Part shown: positions 8,126 through 18,769 of the stretch, piece by piece
Layout: each line of letters opens with the position of its first letter
Numbering within the stretch: position 1 is the stretch's first letter
Assembly (NCBI RefSeq): GCF_018383905.1
Contig: NZ_JAGYWA010000007.1
Span: 318,059-382,058 of the forward strand
DNA length: 64,000 bases
Source of the DNA: Flavobacterium branchiicola
Lineage (GTDB): Bacteria; Bacteroidota; Bacteroidia; Flavobacteriales; Flavobacteriaceae
Direction of reading: 5' to 3'
Notes under the pieces: model-generated
What the model was told of the DNA's origin: nothing
Databases searched by the model: none
The model's input: the letters and a program-made list of their open reading frames with translations, nothing else
Translations under genes and position numbers: made by a program

Positions 8126-9385
8126 TTATTTTTTTATTTCAAATTTACCATCTTTCTCACAGTATATTTCTTTTGCATTTGATTCGTATTTTTTAAAACA
8201 TGAATCGGCAGTTTTTTCTACCAGAATAAAAGCATTGTTATAAGAGATAAATCTCAATTCAAGACCTTTATCAGTTACAATAGTAGTTTTCGCATCAACA
8301 ACCACAAAATCAACTTCACCGTTATCTTTATAAAGCCAAACCCTAGATTGCGTAGGATCATTTGATTTTAAAATGCTTCCTTCTTCACGATTAGCAAAAC
8401 GATCTGTTTTTAATTTTCCTGTAAGTGTGTTTCCGTTTTGAGTAACACTTCCATTAATGTAAATATAATAAGCAGAATCGAATGTTGGGTTTTCAACTTT
8501 AGCCGGGAAATCCTTTTGATTTACTACTGTCAAACTCGTAATATTAGCTTTTGCTTCATCTGGCCACATACTCATCATTCCAGCACCTTGTTTTGCTGTT
8601 TCAAGATATTCTAATGCTTTATCAAAATTTAAAGCAAACATTTCTGTTAAAGCCAAATTCAAGTAAATAACTTTATTGTACTCTTTTGGTTTTAATTTTT
8701 TGTATTCCTTACCTACATAACCTAAATAGAATTTTTCTAAATCAGTTAAATAAGACTGATCTAAAGAATTAGTTGCTATTTTGTTTAAGAACTCATCTGT
8801 TTTGGTATTAAATTCTGCCAGTTCAGGAAATTCCTCTACTTTTTCAAATAAACCATAATTTAAAGCAAATTCTTTTTCGTTTTCTAATATGTTATTAAGC
8901 TTAAGGTAATTATAGCCTATATTGTTCAAATCATTTGCTAAATTTTGAGTTGGTTTAACGTTGGTATAAGTAGGCGAATATAATTTTGCATTTAACCCTG
9001 AATCATATATAATTTCATTGTTTTTGCCTAACACTAAATATTTAAAATCTCCAGCTAAAAGGTAAGTTCCATTATCAGCTCTTTTATAAGCTGGCCCTTT
9101 AAACCCCATTAAAACTCTTACATCCGGATTTGCAGCATCTTTTTTACTGTAATCTTCAATAGTGTTTTTTGTAACATTTTGTTCAAAAGTCTTGGTGTTT
9201 TTGTCGGCAAAACTTGCTTCCCAGGTATCATCACCCTGAATGATAATGTTGTACGTTTTGATGTTTTTGAAAAAATCTGATTTCGGAATGCTAATCTTAA
9301 CTTTCTTCTTGTTTGTATCAGTTTTTTGTGCAAAAGAAGTACTGCTAAGTGCAATCGCTAATAGGAGTAATGTAATTTTTCTCAT
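8126..9385 (-). CDS. Secreted protein of unknown function
   Basis: 419 residues from the ATG at 9385 (MRKITLLLLAIALSSTSFAQ, a clean Sec signal peptide cleaved after Ala-Gln). A longer reading from 9412 would put nine residues before the signal and would start upstream of the TATTTTTG promoter box, so it is rejected. The mature part has an N-terminal beta-rich region (residues about 30-130), a helical middle with tetratricopeptide-like spacing (LNLALTEMFALNFDKALEYLETA), and a beta-rich C-terminal segment. I do not recognise the family. Periplasm or outer membrane is likely. It has its own promoter and terminator. Confidence 0.75.
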   Translation of the reverse strand: MRKITLLLLAIALSSTSFAQKTDTNKKKVKISIPKSDFFKNIKTYNIIIQGDDTWEASFADKNTKTFEQNVTKNTIEDYSKKDAANPDVRVLMGFKGPAYKRADNGTYLLAGDFKYLVLGKNNEIIYDSGLNAKLYSPTYTNVKPTQNLANDLNNIGYNYLKLNNILENEKEFALNYGLFEKVEEFPELAEFNTKTDEFLNKIATNSLDQSYLTDLEKFYLGYVGKEYKKLKPKEYNKVIYLNLALTEMFALNFDKALEYLETAKQGAGMMSMWPDEAKANITSLTVVNQKDFPAKVENPTFDSAYYIYINGSVTQNGNTLTGKLKTDRFANREEGSILKSNDPTQSRVWLYKDNGEVDFVVVDAKTTIVTDKGLELRFISYNNAFILVEKTADSCFKKYESNAKEIYCEKDGKFEIKK

Positions 9386-9399
9386 AAATTTATTTTTGC

Positions 9400-9407
9400 C
9401 AAAAATA
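9400..9407 (-). promoter_or_regulatory. Promoter -7 box of the 8126-9385 gene
   Basis: TATTTTTG on the minus strand, 14 nt before the chosen ATG, with a TTG 21 nt further upstream. It implies a very short leader and decides the start codon. Confidence 0.5.
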
Positions 9408-9583
9408 TCCAAATTACAATTAAAAATACAAGTAAAAGGATGAATTTATTGTAAAAAAAATAGTTTCATAACACCATAAAAACGGCAGTTTGAAACTATT
9501 TTTAATATTCTGATTTTAAAGGCAAACTGTTTTAGAAAAAAGATTTAAAAGCTTTCAAAAATATACTTTTAATAAATTTTCAT

Positions 9584-10147
9584 TTACGGCCACGACATTC
9601 GTATAGTATAATCCCAATATGTTTTACTGGATAAGTAGGTAGGTTTCTTTTCTTTTATTAAGATGTTATTCTGATCAAATAATTTTACTCTGATGATTTT
9701 TTCGTTACTGTCATCTTTCATATTGATGTTTCCTTCGGCGGCATCAATCAATTTCTTTTTTTTAAGATATAAGTCTGGTTTTTCAATTATGTATTCGGTA
9801 GCAGCTTCTCCGTTTAGTTTTATAGTACAGCCAATAAGTTTTCCGTTACTATCAAGTGATTCAATTCTTTTCAGATTATCTTTCTCATAATAATACAATT
9901 CAAAAGCAATGTTGCAAAGTCCGGGTTTTACATTATGATTAAATAATCGAAAACGGAGCACTTGTTTTTTTGCGTTTGTAAATTCGATAAAGCCAGTTCC
10001 TTTTGCGTCAACGTTTTTATATAAGACGACCGCTGGTTTTGAAAATGATGTGATTCTGTTTGTAAATGTATTATAGTTATCATGGCTTTGTGCTGCCAGA
10101 AATAAGCTTTGAAAAAACAAAAAACAGGAAAAAGTAAATAATCTCAT
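9584..10147 (-). CDS. Secreted hypothetical protein
   Basis: 187 residues with an N-terminal signal peptide (MRLFTFSCFLFFQSLFLAAQS, cleavage near Ala-Gln). The mature protein is beta-rich with many Lys/Asn and no Cys pairs, repeats or motifs that I recognise. It follows the Coa1-like membrane gene by 31 nt on the same strand, so the two may be co-transcribed. Periplasmic or surface location is inferred from the signal only. Confidence 0.6.
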   Translation of the reverse strand: MRLFTFSCFLFFQSLFLAAQSHDNYNTFTNRITSFSKPAVVLYKNVDAKGTGFIEFTNAKKQVLRFRLFNHNVKPGLCNIAFELYYYEKDNLKRIESLDSNGKLIGCTIKLNGEAATEYIIEKPDLYLKKKKLIDAAEGNINMKDDSNEKIIRVKLFDQNNILIKEKKPTYLSSKTYWDYTIRMSWP

Positions 10148-10178
10148 GTATACTATTTTATGATCGATTCGGTGAGAA

Positions 10179-10601
10179 TTACTTCTGCAATAAATCTATT
10201 TCTTCCTGAGTTTTTTCAATATACACCTTCATTTCGTTGTATTTCCATTTTCCTCTTTTTTCGGCAACAACAAACAATGTAGCTTTTCCTTTAGGACCTT
10301 TCAGCGGAATTTCAAGATTACAATCTCCCGAATTATTGGAGGTACTTATGCTGCCGGAAACTACTCCGTCAGTTTCAATTGGGTTTCCAAGTTTTTCGAT
10401 CAGAATTGTGTTGTGCTTAACCGCAATCATAGATTCCTTAAAAACATCAGAGTTTTCCATCATTGAGGTAACGCCAAAAAATATTCCGGCTATAAACAAT
10501 CCAAAAAGTACAAGCAGGCTTAAACATCCGGTTGGAACAAACCATTTCCAGTTTCTGTCCCACCAGCTTTTTCTTTGAATCAATTCGTTCGAATCTTCCA
10601 T
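10179..10601 (-). CDS. Coa1/Tim21-like single-pass membrane protein
   Basis: 140 residues: a short cytoplasmic N-terminus with SWWDRNWKW, one membrane segment at about residues 21-45 (FVPTGCLSLLVLFGLFIAG), and an external domain. The external domain has the Coa1-type pattern: an LGNPIETDGVVSGS segment followed by GPKGKATLFVVAEKRGKW. In mitochondria Coa1 domains take part in cytochrome oxidase assembly. Bacterial members are widespread and uncharacterised, so the role here is unknown. It is the first gene of a probable pair with the secreted protein at 9584. Confidence 0.7.
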   Translation of the reverse strand: MEDSNELIQRKSWWDRNWKWFVPTGCLSLLVLFGLFIAGIFFGVTSMMENSDVFKESMIAVKHNTILIEKLGNPIETDGVVSGSISTSNNSGDCNLEIPLKGPKGKATLFVVAEKRGKWKYNEMKVYIEKTQEEIDLLQK

Positions 10602-10667
10602 ATTTATTTTTTTAGTAAGCTAAAATATGGAATTTAATGCAATTTGGTTTACAAATTTAATTTTAGA

Positions 10668-11036
10668 TTATACTTGTTGTAAACAGCTTAAATCATAAAA
10701 ATCGTATGCATCTGCATTATAGGTCGGATTGTTTTTATTTAAAGATTCTAACATCGTAAATGTATAATCTTTTCCGCCTCTTAGTAAGAAGTAAAATGAT
10801 TTGATAATATAAAGTGGCGCAAGAGGAAACACACGCAAACTTAGCGTGAAATTGGTAAAAAAATGTTTTAATGCGTATTTTATTGGTCTTTCTTCCGGAC
10901 GTACGAAGTATACATTTGAAGTTTTAATTTTATTAACCACACCTTTTAAGTAAGGGAATTTTACAAATTTTCCGCCTTGCTGAATTAAAACATTAATTTC
11001 AAAAATAGTAAGTCCGTCTATGTTATTTGTTTTCAT
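10668..11036 (-). CDS. Conserved hypothetical protein, 122 residues
   Basis: No family that I recognise. The translation reads as a real protein: balanced composition, an N-terminal mixed region (residues 1-50, GLTIFEINVLIQQGGKFVKF) and a central hydrophobic stretch, SLRVFPLAPLYIIKSFYFLLR (residues about 72-92), that could be one membrane-associated helix. The gene lies 67 nt upstream of the Coa1-like gene on the same strand. Its own start is an ATG preceded by AT-rich sequence. No function proposed. Confidence 0.5.
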   Translation of the reverse strand: MKTNNIDGLTIFEINVLIQQGGKFVKFPYLKGVVNKIKTSNVYFVRPEERPIKYALKHFFTNFTLSLRVFPLAPLYIIKSFYFLLRGGKDYTFTMLESLNKNNPTYNADAYDFYDLSCLQQV

Positions 11037-11168
11037 TTTGATTTTATTTTTAAGATTATAAATAGTGGTATTAAATACAATGCAAATTTCAGGCAGTTTT
11101 TATTTTTAAATAAGACATAAAGGATTTAAAATTAATAATTTAAGGTATTTTTTAGTTTTGATAAAAAA

Positions 11169-11201
11169 AAATCGGAAGCCTAATAAATAAGCTTCCGATT
11201 A
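11169..11201 (-). terminator. Intrinsic terminator of the L,D-transpeptidase gene
   Basis: Arms aatcggaagc (11170-11179) and gcttccgatt (11191-11200), followed on the minus strand by eight T. Confidence 0.85.
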
Positions 11202-11220
11202 GATTAATTCAGACTTTAAA

Positions 11221-12792
11221 TTAATTTGCCACTATAGGTTCCTGAGGAGAAGGTAAAACATTAAGTTCATTATCTTTCTCGTAAATATCCTGATAAAAAC
11301 CAATTTCGCCCTTATCATTTACCCAAGAGGTAAAATAGGTAATATAGATTGGAACTTTTTTAGATAGTTTAAAACTGTTTTCGGTTTTTCCCGCCATTGC
11401 TTTATCAATTTTTTCAGATGTCCATTCCGGATAATCTTTAAGCATGGCAATGGCTAATTCTTTGGCCATTTTTACATTTACACAACCATGACTAAAAGTT
11501 CTTTTTTCAAAATCAAATAAGGTTTTAGATGGCGTATCGTGCATGTAAATATCATCAGGATTTGGAAACATAAATTTTACAAGTCCCAAGGAGTTTTCTG
11601 GACCCGGTTTTTGTCTTACCTGACCGTTTACCATTTCCATATTATGATCGGCAAGATAATTGGGGTCGGCAGCGATTTTCAATTTCAATTCGTTATCTAC
11701 AATACTTTGCGGCACGGTCCAGTAAGGGCTGAAAACAATTCGGTCGATCTCGGCATTAAAAATGGTTGTTTTGGTTAATGGTGATCCAACAAAAACACTT
11801 GATGTTAAAACCACTTTTCCGTTTTTGACATAATACAATTCATACGATGGAACATTTACCAAAACATACTCGTCGCTGTTTACAATCAATGACGAAATAG
11901 AACGACATCTTTCCATATTAAGCGTTAGTGTTTTTACTTTATCAGCAATCGGAATATTCATTTCTTTAATATGTTCTTCAGCAAGAATGTAGTTGGGTTT
12001 AAAACCATTACGCACTTTGTATTTCATTACAGCATCCATCAATTCGCGATCGTAGACATCGCTTTTTGAGTCGTGTTTTAAATCTCCCAATAAATACAAA
12101 CGCGTTCTAACTTGAGAAATAGTATTTGAAACCGCATCCGGACGTAACTCTTTATACGGAGTTTCGGTTACAATTGGTTTCCATTTATTAGATCGGTCTA
12201 ATTTTTTATATTGTTTTAAAACGCCTTGTAATTTATAATATTGGTCAAAAAGGTCTTTATCATCTTTTACGGTTGTTGCAGACGCTTCTTCAATCGTGCT
12301 GTAATTCAGAAAATCTTTCAGCATCGCATCATAAGACAATTTTTTAGAATCTGAATTGCTTTTTTTGGTATATACAATATATAAGGAACTCAAAAGCATA
12401 TCAGCATCCGTTTTAGAAAGTTTGGTTTCTGAGGAATCAAAAAGCTGGTCAATTTCTTTTTGATACGGAATAGTCAGATTATCTGTTTTTTTTGCTTTTT
12501 CGTATAGAACAGAAGCAAATTCGTTAATCTGGCCTTCATCATACCAAATTGTTCCAAACGATCTGCTTTTATATAATGACAACACATCAGATTTGTATTT
12601 TTTTAGATCAGAATATCTTCTGAAGAAGTCATTTAAAATTGTGTTGCTAACTTTAGTTTCTGAATCATTAAAATTTGCAAATGCATTTTTTGTAATTAAA
12701 GTCTTTTTATCGCTTTCGTTCTTCTCAAAAGAAACCATTGTAAAGCTAAGAACCAAAATTATACTTAGGGAATATAGAGTTTTCATTTTCAT
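11221..12792 (-). CDS. YcbB-type L,D-transpeptidase
   Basis: 523 residues with a signal peptide, an N-terminal helical scaffold, a peptidoglycan-binding-like region (about 225-280, TRLYLLGDL...MDAVMKYKVRNG) and a C-terminal YkuD catalytic domain. The catalytic motif SHGCVNV places the nucleophile at Cys437, with the companion His in YMHDTPSK. Such enzymes make 3-3 cross-links in peptidoglycan or attach proteins to it, and resist most beta-lactams except carbapenems. The alternative ATG two codons in (12786) is equally possible. It is divergent from icmF across a 292-nt gap. Periplasmic, probably membrane-anchored by its signal. Confidence 0.9.
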   Translation of the reverse strand: MKMKTLYSLSIILVLSFTMVSFEKNESDKKTLITKNAFANFNDSETKVSNTILNDFFRRYSDLKKYKSDVLSLYKSRSFGTIWYDEGQINEFASVLYEKAKKTDNLTIPYQKEIDQLFDSSETKLSKTDADMLLSSLYIVYTKKSNSDSKKLSYDAMLKDFLNYSTIEEASATTVKDDKDLFDQYYKLQGVLKQYKKLDRSNKWKPIVTETPYKELRPDAVSNTISQVRTRLYLLGDLKHDSKSDVYDRELMDAVMKYKVRNGFKPNYILAEEHIKEMNIPIADKVKTLTLNMERCRSISSLIVNSDEYVLVNVPSYELYYVKNGKVVLTSSVFVGSPLTKTTIFNAEIDRIVFSPYWTVPQSIVDNELKLKIAADPNYLADHNMEMVNGQVRQKPGPENSLGLVKFMFPNPDDIYMHDTPSKTLFDFEKRTFSHGCVNVKMAKELAIAMLKDYPEWTSEKIDKAMAGKTENSFKLSKKVPIYITYFTSWVNDKGEIGFYQDIYEKDNELNVLPSPQEPIVAN

Positions 12793-13084
12793 TTTAATTT
12801 TTACGTTACTACTTTTAGATTGGAGCGTTTTGGTAAAAATTTGGGGTTTTTCTACAATGCTAAATTACTATCAGAAACAGCAAAAAGTGTTTCCAGATTT
12901 TGTCTAAATGTTGCGAAATTGCCATGTCTTTAAGGTTTCTTTAACTTAGATCAATTTGTTTCAGAATTTGTTGCTTCGGGTTGCTAAAAAAACATTTCAT
13001 TTTTTTGTTAACATAAAGCTATTACGATGATCAAATATTAAAAAATTTTGTAAATTGCCCTCCTAAAATTATCATATTCATAAA

Positions 13085-16000
13085 ATGGAACAACAAATAC
13101 CATATATTCCTAAAAATAAAGTAAGAATTGTCACAGCTGCTTCACTTTTTGACGGACATGATGCCGCAATTAATATTATGCGCCGTATTATTCAGTCAAC
13201 AGGAGTCGAGGTAATTCACCTTGGGCATGACCGTAGTGTAGAAGAAGTGGTAAATACCGCGATACAGGAAGATGCCAATGCTATTGCTATGACATCGTAC
13301 CAGGGCGGGCACAATGAATACTTTAAATATATGTATGATTTGCTACGCGAAAAAGGAGCGGGGCATATCAAGATTTTTGGTGGAGGAGGCGGAGTAATTC
13401 TGCCAAGCGAAATATCAGAATTACACGAATATGGTATTACCAGAATTTATTCTCCGGATGATGGACGTTCTTTAGGTCTTCAGGGAATGATTAATGATTT
13501 GGTTCAAAGAGCCGATTTCCCAATTGGAGATCAGTTAAACGGAGAAATCGATCATATCGAAAATAAAATTCCAACAGCAATTGCACGTTTAATTTCGGCG
13601 GCAGAAAACTTCCCTGAAATTGCAAAACCTGTTTTTGATAAAATTCACGAAAGCAACGCTACGTCTAAAATTCCGGTTTTGGGAATTACAGGAACGGGCG
13701 GAGCAGGAAAATCTTCTTTGGTTGACGAATTGGTTCGTCGCTTTTTAATTGATTTCCCGGAAAAAACAATCGGATTAATTTCTGTCGATCCTTCAAAAAG
13801 AAAAACCGGAGGCGCACTTTTAGGAGACAGAATCCGTATGAATGCCATAAATAATCCTCGTGTATATATGCGCTCGCTGGCAACACGTCAGTCAAATTTG
13901 GCTTTATCTAAATATGTAGCCGAAGCGATTCAGGTTCTAAAAGCCGCAAAATACGATTTGATTATTTTGGAAACTTCAGGAATTGGTCAGTCTGATACTG
14001 AAATTATGGATCATTCTGATGTTTCTTTATATGTAATGACACCAGAATTTGGAGCTGCAACACAATTGGAGAAAATCGACATGCTTGATTTTGCCGATTT
14101 AGTAGCTTTAAATAAATTTGATAAACGCGGTGCGCTTGATGCGATTCGTGATGTAAAAAAACAATATCAGCGCAACCATAATTTATGGGATAAAAACCCT
14201 GATGAAATGCCGGTTTTCGGAACGATTGCTTCGCAGTTTAACGATCCAGGAATGAACACGCTTTATAAAGCGATTATGGATAAAGTGGTAGAAAAAACGG
14301 CTTCAGATTTGAAATCGACTTTTGAAATCACTAAGGAAATGAGCGAGAAAATCTTCGTGATTCCGCCCCACAGAACACGTTATTTATCTGAAATTGCAGA
14401 AAATAACAGAAGTTATGATGAAATGGCAATTTCGCAGCAAAAAGTAGCGCAGAAATTATACGGAATTTTCAAAACCATAGAATCGGTTTCCGGAAAAGTT
14501 CCACAAATTACAAAAGCAGGAATTGACGATTCTACAGTGTTGCCAGGCGGAATCGCTGAACACGATGAAAACAGAATATTCCTAAACCTTTTACTAAATC
14601 AATTCGATAAAGTAAAAATGGATTTAGATCCTTACAATTGGGAAATTATCCTGAATTGGGATGAAAAAGTTGCCAAATATAAAAATCCGGTTTATAGCTT
14701 TAAGGTTCGTGATAAAGAAATTAAAATCGCGACACATTCTGAAAGTTTATCGCATTTACAAATCCCAAAAATTGCTTTGCCTAAATATGAAGGCTGGGGC
14801 GATATCCTGCGTTGGAATCTACAGGAAAATGTTCCCGGAGAATTTCCTTTCGCATCTGGATTGTATCCGTTTAAGCGTGAAGGCGAAGATCCGTCGAGAA
14901 TGTTTGCGGGCGAGGGCGGACCAGAAAGAACCAACAAACGTTTTCATTATGTAAGTGCTGGAATGCCGGCAAAACGTCTTTCGACAGCTTTTGACAGTGT
15001 AACTTTGTACGGAAACGATCCAGATTTGCGTCCGGATATTTACGGAAAAATTGGAAATGCAGGAGTTTCGATTTGTTGTCTTGACGATGCTAAAAAACTA
15101 TATTCAGGTTTCGATTTAGTTCATGCTTTGACTTCGGTAAGTATGACGATTAATGGGCCTGCGCCAATGTTGTTAGGTTTCTTTATGAATGCGGCAATCG
15201 ATCAACAATGCGAATTGTACATCAAAGCCAATGATTTAGAAAAAGAAGTTGAGGCTAAAATCAACAAAATATATAAGGAAAAAGGAATCGAAAGACCAAA
15301 ATACCAAGGCGATTTGCCAGACGGAAATAATGGTTTAGGATTAATGCTTTTGGGTGTTACCGGAGATCAGGTTTTACCTTTGGAAGTTTATAACGAAATA
15401 AAAGTAAAAACGTTATCACAAGTTCGTGGAACGGTTCAGGCGGATATTTTAAAAGAAGATCAGGCGCAAAATACCTGTATTTTCTCAACTGAATTTGCGT
15501 TGCGATTAATGGGTGACGTTCAGGAATATTTTATTACCAAAAACGTTCGTAATTTCTATTCGGTTTCGATTTCAGGATATCATATTGCCGAGGCGGGAGC
15601 AAACCCAATTACGCAATTGGCATTTACGCTTTCTAATGGTTTCACTTACGTGGAATATTATTTGAGCCGTGGAATGAACATCAATGATTTTGGACCAAAC
15701 TTATCTTTCTTCTTCTCTAACGGAGTTGATCCGGAATATTCTGTAATTGGTCGTGTGGCACGTAAAATCTGGTCAAAAGCCCTGAAAAACAAATACGGAG
15801 CCAACGAAAGAGCACAAATGCTTAAATATCATATTCAGACCTCAGGACGTTCGTTGCACGCGCAGGAAATTGATTTTAACGATATCAGAACGACTTTACA
15901 GGCTTTGTATGCAATTTATGACAACTGTAATTCATTGCATACCAACGCTTACGACGAAGCAATTACAACACCAACAGAAGAATCTGTACGTCGTGCCATG

Positions 16001-16525
16001 GCGATTCAGTTGATTATTAATAAAGAATTAGGTCTAGCCAAAAACGAAAACCCAATTCAGGGTTCTTTCATTATCGAAGAATTGACTGATTTGGTTGAAG
16101 CAGCCGTTTTACAAGAATTCGACAGAATCACAGAAAGAGGCGGAGTTCTTGGTGCAATGGAAACGATGTACCAAAGATCTAAAATTCAGGAAGAAAGTTT
16201 GTATTACGAAACCCTAAAACACAACGGAGATTTCCCAATTGTGGGTGTAAATACTTTCCTGAGTTCAAAAGGTTCGCCAACGGTAATTCCGGCTGAGGTT
16301 ATTCGTGCAACTGAAGAAGAAAAACAATATCAAATTACAATGCTCGACAACCTGCATAATTTCCACGAAGCAAAAGTAAATGAGCATTTAAATAAACTAC
16401 AGGAAGCAGCAATTAAAAACGAAAACTTATTCGATTATTTAATGGAAGCGACAAAGGTTTGTTCTTTAGGTCAGATTACTTCGGCGTTGTTTGAAGTTGG
16501 CGGGCAGTATAGAAGGAATATGTAG
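13085..16525 (+). CDS. icmF: Fused isobutyryl-CoA mutase IcmF (B12 domain, G-protein chaperone, mutase)
   Basis: 1146 residues in three parts. Residues 10-140 are the cobalamin-binding domain, with the base-off motif FDGHDAA (Asp23-x-His25) and a GGGGG loop near 99-103. Residues about 195-420 are a MeaB-type GTPase with P-loop GTGGAGKSS (203-211) and NKFDKRG specificity segment. The rest is the acyl-CoA mutase barrel, with [25 protein letters not shown] and [13 protein letters not shown]. It interconverts isobutyryl-CoA and n-butyryl-CoA (some members act on pivalyl- or isovaleryl-CoA) and carries its own reactivating chaperone. No adenosyltransferase or B12 riboswitch was found nearby. Confidence 0.95.
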   Translation: MEQQIPYIPKNKVRIVTAASLFDGHDAAINIMRRIIQSTGVEVIHLGHDRSVEEVVNTAIQEDANAIAMTSYQGGHNEYFKYMYDLLREKGAGHIKIFGGGGGVILPSEISELHEYGITRIYSPDDGRSLGLQGMINDLVQRADFPIGDQLNGEIDHIENKIPTAIARLISAAENFPEIAKPVFDKIHESNATSKIPVLGITGTGGAGKSSLVDELVRRFLIDFPEKTIGLISVDPSKRKTGGALLGDRIRMNAINNPRVYMRSLATRQSNLALSKYVAEAIQVLKAAKYDLIILETSGIGQSDTEIMDHSDVSLYVMTPEFGAATQLEKIDMLDFADLVALNKFDKRGALDAIRDVKKQYQRNHNLWDKNPDEMPVFGTIASQFNDPGMNTLYKAIMDKVVEKTASDLKSTFEITKEMSEKIFVIPPHRTRYLSEIAENNRSYDEMAISQQKVAQKLYGIFKTIESVSGKVPQITKAGIDDSTVLPGGIAEHDENRIFLNLLLNQFDKVKMDLDPYNWEIILNWDEKVAKYKNPVYSFKVRDKEIKIATHSESLSHLQIPKIALPKYEGWGDILRWNLQENVPGEFPFASGLYPFKREGEDPSRMFAGEGGPERTNKRFHYVSAGMPAKRLSTAFDSVTLYGNDPDLRPDIYGKIGNAGVSICCLDDAKKLYSGFDLVHALTSVSMTINGPAPMLLGFFMNAAIDQQCELYIKANDLEKEVEAKINKIYKEKGIERPKYQGDLPDGNNGLGLMLLGVTGDQVLPLEVYNEIKVKTLSQVRGTVQADILKEDQAQNTCIFSTEFALRLMGDVQEYFITKNVRNFYSVSISGYHIAEAGANPITQLAFTLSNGFTYVEYYLSRGMNINDFGPNLSFFFSNGVDPEYSVIGRVARKIWSKALKNKYGANERAQMLKYHIQTSGRSLHAQEIDFNDIRTTLQALYAIYDNCNSLHTNAYDEAITTPTEESVRRAMAIQLIINKELGLAKNENPIQGSFIIEELTDLVEAAVLQEFDRITERGGVLGAMETMYQRSKIQEESLYYETLKHNGDFPIVGVNTFLSSKGSPTVIPAEVIRATEEEKQYQITMLDNLHNFHEAKVNEHLNKLQEAAIKNENLFDYLMEATKVCSLGQITSALFEVGGQYRRNM

Positions 16526-16547
16526 GATTTAGTTTGTATAATTTTTT

Positions 16548-16584
16548 AAAAACGCATTTGGTTAATTTAACTAAATGCGTTTTT
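16548..16584 (+). terminator. Intrinsic terminator of icmF
   Basis: Arms aaaacgcatttggttaa (16549-16565) and ttaactaaatgcgtttt (16567-16583), with one G-T pair, followed by T-rich sequence. Confidence 0.8.
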
Positions 16585-16692
16585 TATTTGAAAAAATATT
16601 CGATGCTACTTTAGAAGACTCTATCAAATTAAAGTTATATTTTCGTTTTTAGGAAAACCTTCAAAATCTAACTAAATAGCCAAATTAAAAAT

Positions 16693-18576
16693 ATGAAAAT
16701 AAAGAAAGTGAATTTAAATGAAGAAGTCACATCCAAATTAGGTCTACAGCCAATCTTAATGGATCGTTTAGGAGATGTTGTATTGATAGCAGGAAAAAAT
16801 GGTTCAGGAAAAAGTAGAACGTTAAAATTAATTAAGGAAGAAGTTAATAATGTTCCAAATGCACTGCGACAGCGAGTTACTTCGCAAATTATTAAACGAA
16901 GGCAAGATGCAATAATAAGAGAAGAGAAAAACGTAATAAAAGATTTCAGTGCAACAACACAGGATGAAAGAAAAACAATAATTAAAAATTATGAGAGAGA
17001 TATTGAGGACCAAAAAGATATTTTGAAAAAGGCAACTTATTTTTCTCTTTATCCTGAAAAAGAAGATAATGTATTAGTTGATTTTGTGCCTCAAACTTTA
17101 AATCTTGTCGACAGTTTTACTATTACTCCACAACAACGTGATGGTCATGCGAAATTAATTTATAATGTAGGTATGAATCACGTTTCGCTTGGAGCCATTT
17201 CTGCAATAGAAAAGATTCAAAGAAATTTTGTAGAAGCAAGCGTGCCAGACGATTCGAATGTGAGTGAAGAAGAGAGAAAAGAAATATTACTTCAGTATGA
17301 AAAATTAAAAAGCTACATAAAATTATTTCTGAATACAGATTTAAAAAGAACTAAAGAAGGCTATCCTGAAATTTTTGGCAAACGTATTGGTGAAGCAAAC
17401 CTTTCGAATGGTCAAATAATTCTGTTACAATTTTGTATGGCACTTTATGCGCAAGAAGTTAATCTAGAAAATGTGGTCATATTTATGGATGAGCCTGAAA
17501 ATCACTTGCATCCAGCAGCTTTAATTGAAGTTCTTGATAAAATTATTCCTCATATCAAAAATGGACAGTTATGGATTGCAACACACTCAATTAATGTCCT
17601 AGCTCACTTCGATCCTTCATGTATTTGGTATATTGATGAAGGAAAAATTTCTTATTCGGGAGATATTCCTGAAACTGTTTTGAAAGGACTGCTAGGAAAT
17701 GAAGAAGAAATCGAGAAATTGTCTCATTTTTTATCTTTACCTGCTCAGATGGGAAGTAATAAGTTTGCGTATGAAAGTTTGTTTTATCCTGAAGTATTAA
17801 TAACTGGATCAAAAGATCCTCAAGTTGCACAAATTCACGAAATAATAAAAGATCGAGCAACCAAAGGTGAAAAACTTAAAGTTTTAGATTTTGGGATTGG
17901 AAAAGGAAGATTGCTTTCTACTATATATGAGAATGAAAGGTTAAGAAATTCAGAAATCACTGAGTGGTTGGATTTTTATGGATACGATAAATTTGAAGAA
18001 AATAAAAAGATTTGTAGAAAAGTATTTGAAGATATTTATGATAGTTCAGATGATAGATACTTTAATGAAGTGACTAAAATGCTATCCTCACATGATGAAA
18101 AAACATTCGACATAATTGTGATGTGTAATGTATTTCATGAAGTTGACCCTAACGAGTGGCTTAATTTGTTCAATTCTGTAACCTCTCCGTTTAAACTTCT
18201 TAAGGATGATGGGTATTTGTTAATTGTTGAAGATCAGTTTTTGGCCATTGGAGAAAAAGCTCATGCAAAAGGATTTTTAGTTTATGATGAACTTGAGTTC
18301 AAAAAATTATTCAAAATTACTGCTGTTGATAATTATAAATCTAATGATTATAGAGGTGACGGGAGGTTAAAGTCACATCATATTCCTAAAAATTGTATAA
18401 ATCGTATTGATTCTTCTTCAAAAAAAGAATCACTTGAAGTATTGTTACAAAATTCTAAAGATAAAATTAAAGATATTAGAAGAAACGCTTCTCCAACATT
18501 TAAAAATGGAAAGCGCCATGGTTTTTGGTCACAACAGTTAGCAAATGCTTCACTTGCATTAGAGGAATTAAGTTAA
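16693..18576 (+). CDS. ABC/AAA-type ATPase fused to a SAM-dependent methyltransferase
   Basis: 627 residues in two domains. Residues 1-345 form an SMC/ABC-like ATPase: P-loop GKNGSGKS (34-41), a coiled-coil insertion (about 60-115), signature LSNGQ (237-241), Walker B IFMDEPENHLHP (263-274) and H-switch ATHS (296-299). This is the arrangement seen in stand-alone OLD/RecF-like ATPases of defence systems. Residues 390-545 form a class I methyltransferase with SAM motif LDFGIGKG (398-405) and post-I IIVMCNVFHEVDP; the last 80 residues are Lys-rich. A hand-counted 60-nt line is 13 G/C of 60, against 24 of 60 in icmF, suggesting foreign origin. It appears monocistronic; substrate unknown. Confidence 0.8.
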   Translation: MKIKKVNLNEEVTSKLGLQPILMDRLGDVVLIAGKNGSGKSRTLKLIKEEVNNVPNALRQRVTSQIIKRRQDAIIREEKNVIKDFSATTQDERKTIIKNYERDIEDQKDILKKATYFSLYPEKEDNVLVDFVPQTLNLVDSFTITPQQRDGHAKLIYNVGMNHVSLGAISAIEKIQRNFVEASVPDDSNVSEEERKEILLQYEKLKSYIKLFLNTDLKRTKEGYPEIFGKRIGEANLSNGQIILLQFCMALYAQEVNLENVVIFMDEPENHLHPAALIEVLDKIIPHIKNGQLWIATHSINVLAHFDPSCIWYIDEGKISYSGDIPETVLKGLLGNEEEIEKLSHFLSLPAQMGSNKFAYESLFYPEVLITGSKDPQVAQIHEIIKDRATKGEKLKVLDFGIGKGRLLSTIYENERLRNSEITEWLDFYGYDKFEENKKICRKVFEDIYDSSDDRYFNEVTKMLSSHDEKTFDIIVMCNVFHEVDPNEWLNLFNSVTSPFKLLKDDGYLLIVEDQFLAIGEKAHAKGFLVYDELEFKKLFKITAVDNYKSNDYRGDGRLKSHHIPKNCINRIDSSSKKESLEVLLQNSKDKIKDIRRNASPTFKNGKRHGFWSQQLANASLALEELS

Positions 18577-18635
18577 AGATTCTCCTTTTAACGTTAGCGT
18601 CCAACTCATGAACGCAAAGTTTATCCTCTCCAATT

Positions 18636-18739
18636 TGTCATTTCGACCGAAGGGAGAAATCACATTAGTATTTCTACAAAGATTGGCGATTTGCATTGTC
18701 GATTTCCGAGTGCGATTTCTCCCTTCGGTCGAAATGACA
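18636..18739. repeat. Long palindromic repeat (family R5), copy 1
   Basis: Perfect 25-bp inverted arms at 18636-18660 and 18715-18739 (tgtcatttcgaccgaaggga and complement) around a 54-nt centre. A related copy lies at 20321-20448. Confidence 0.85.
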
Positions 18740-18769
18740 AGATTGTGTGTTTGTTGGGTTGGAATATAA

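Noticed and set aside
12593-12907. 104-codon plus-strand ORF
   Set aside because: Runs antisense across the L,D-transpeptidase start into the divergent promoter region; Phe/Leu-rich shadow.
12793-13084. Cobalamin riboswitch ahead of icmF
   Set aside because: Looked for a B12-box and long structured leader; the region is AT-rich with no such element.
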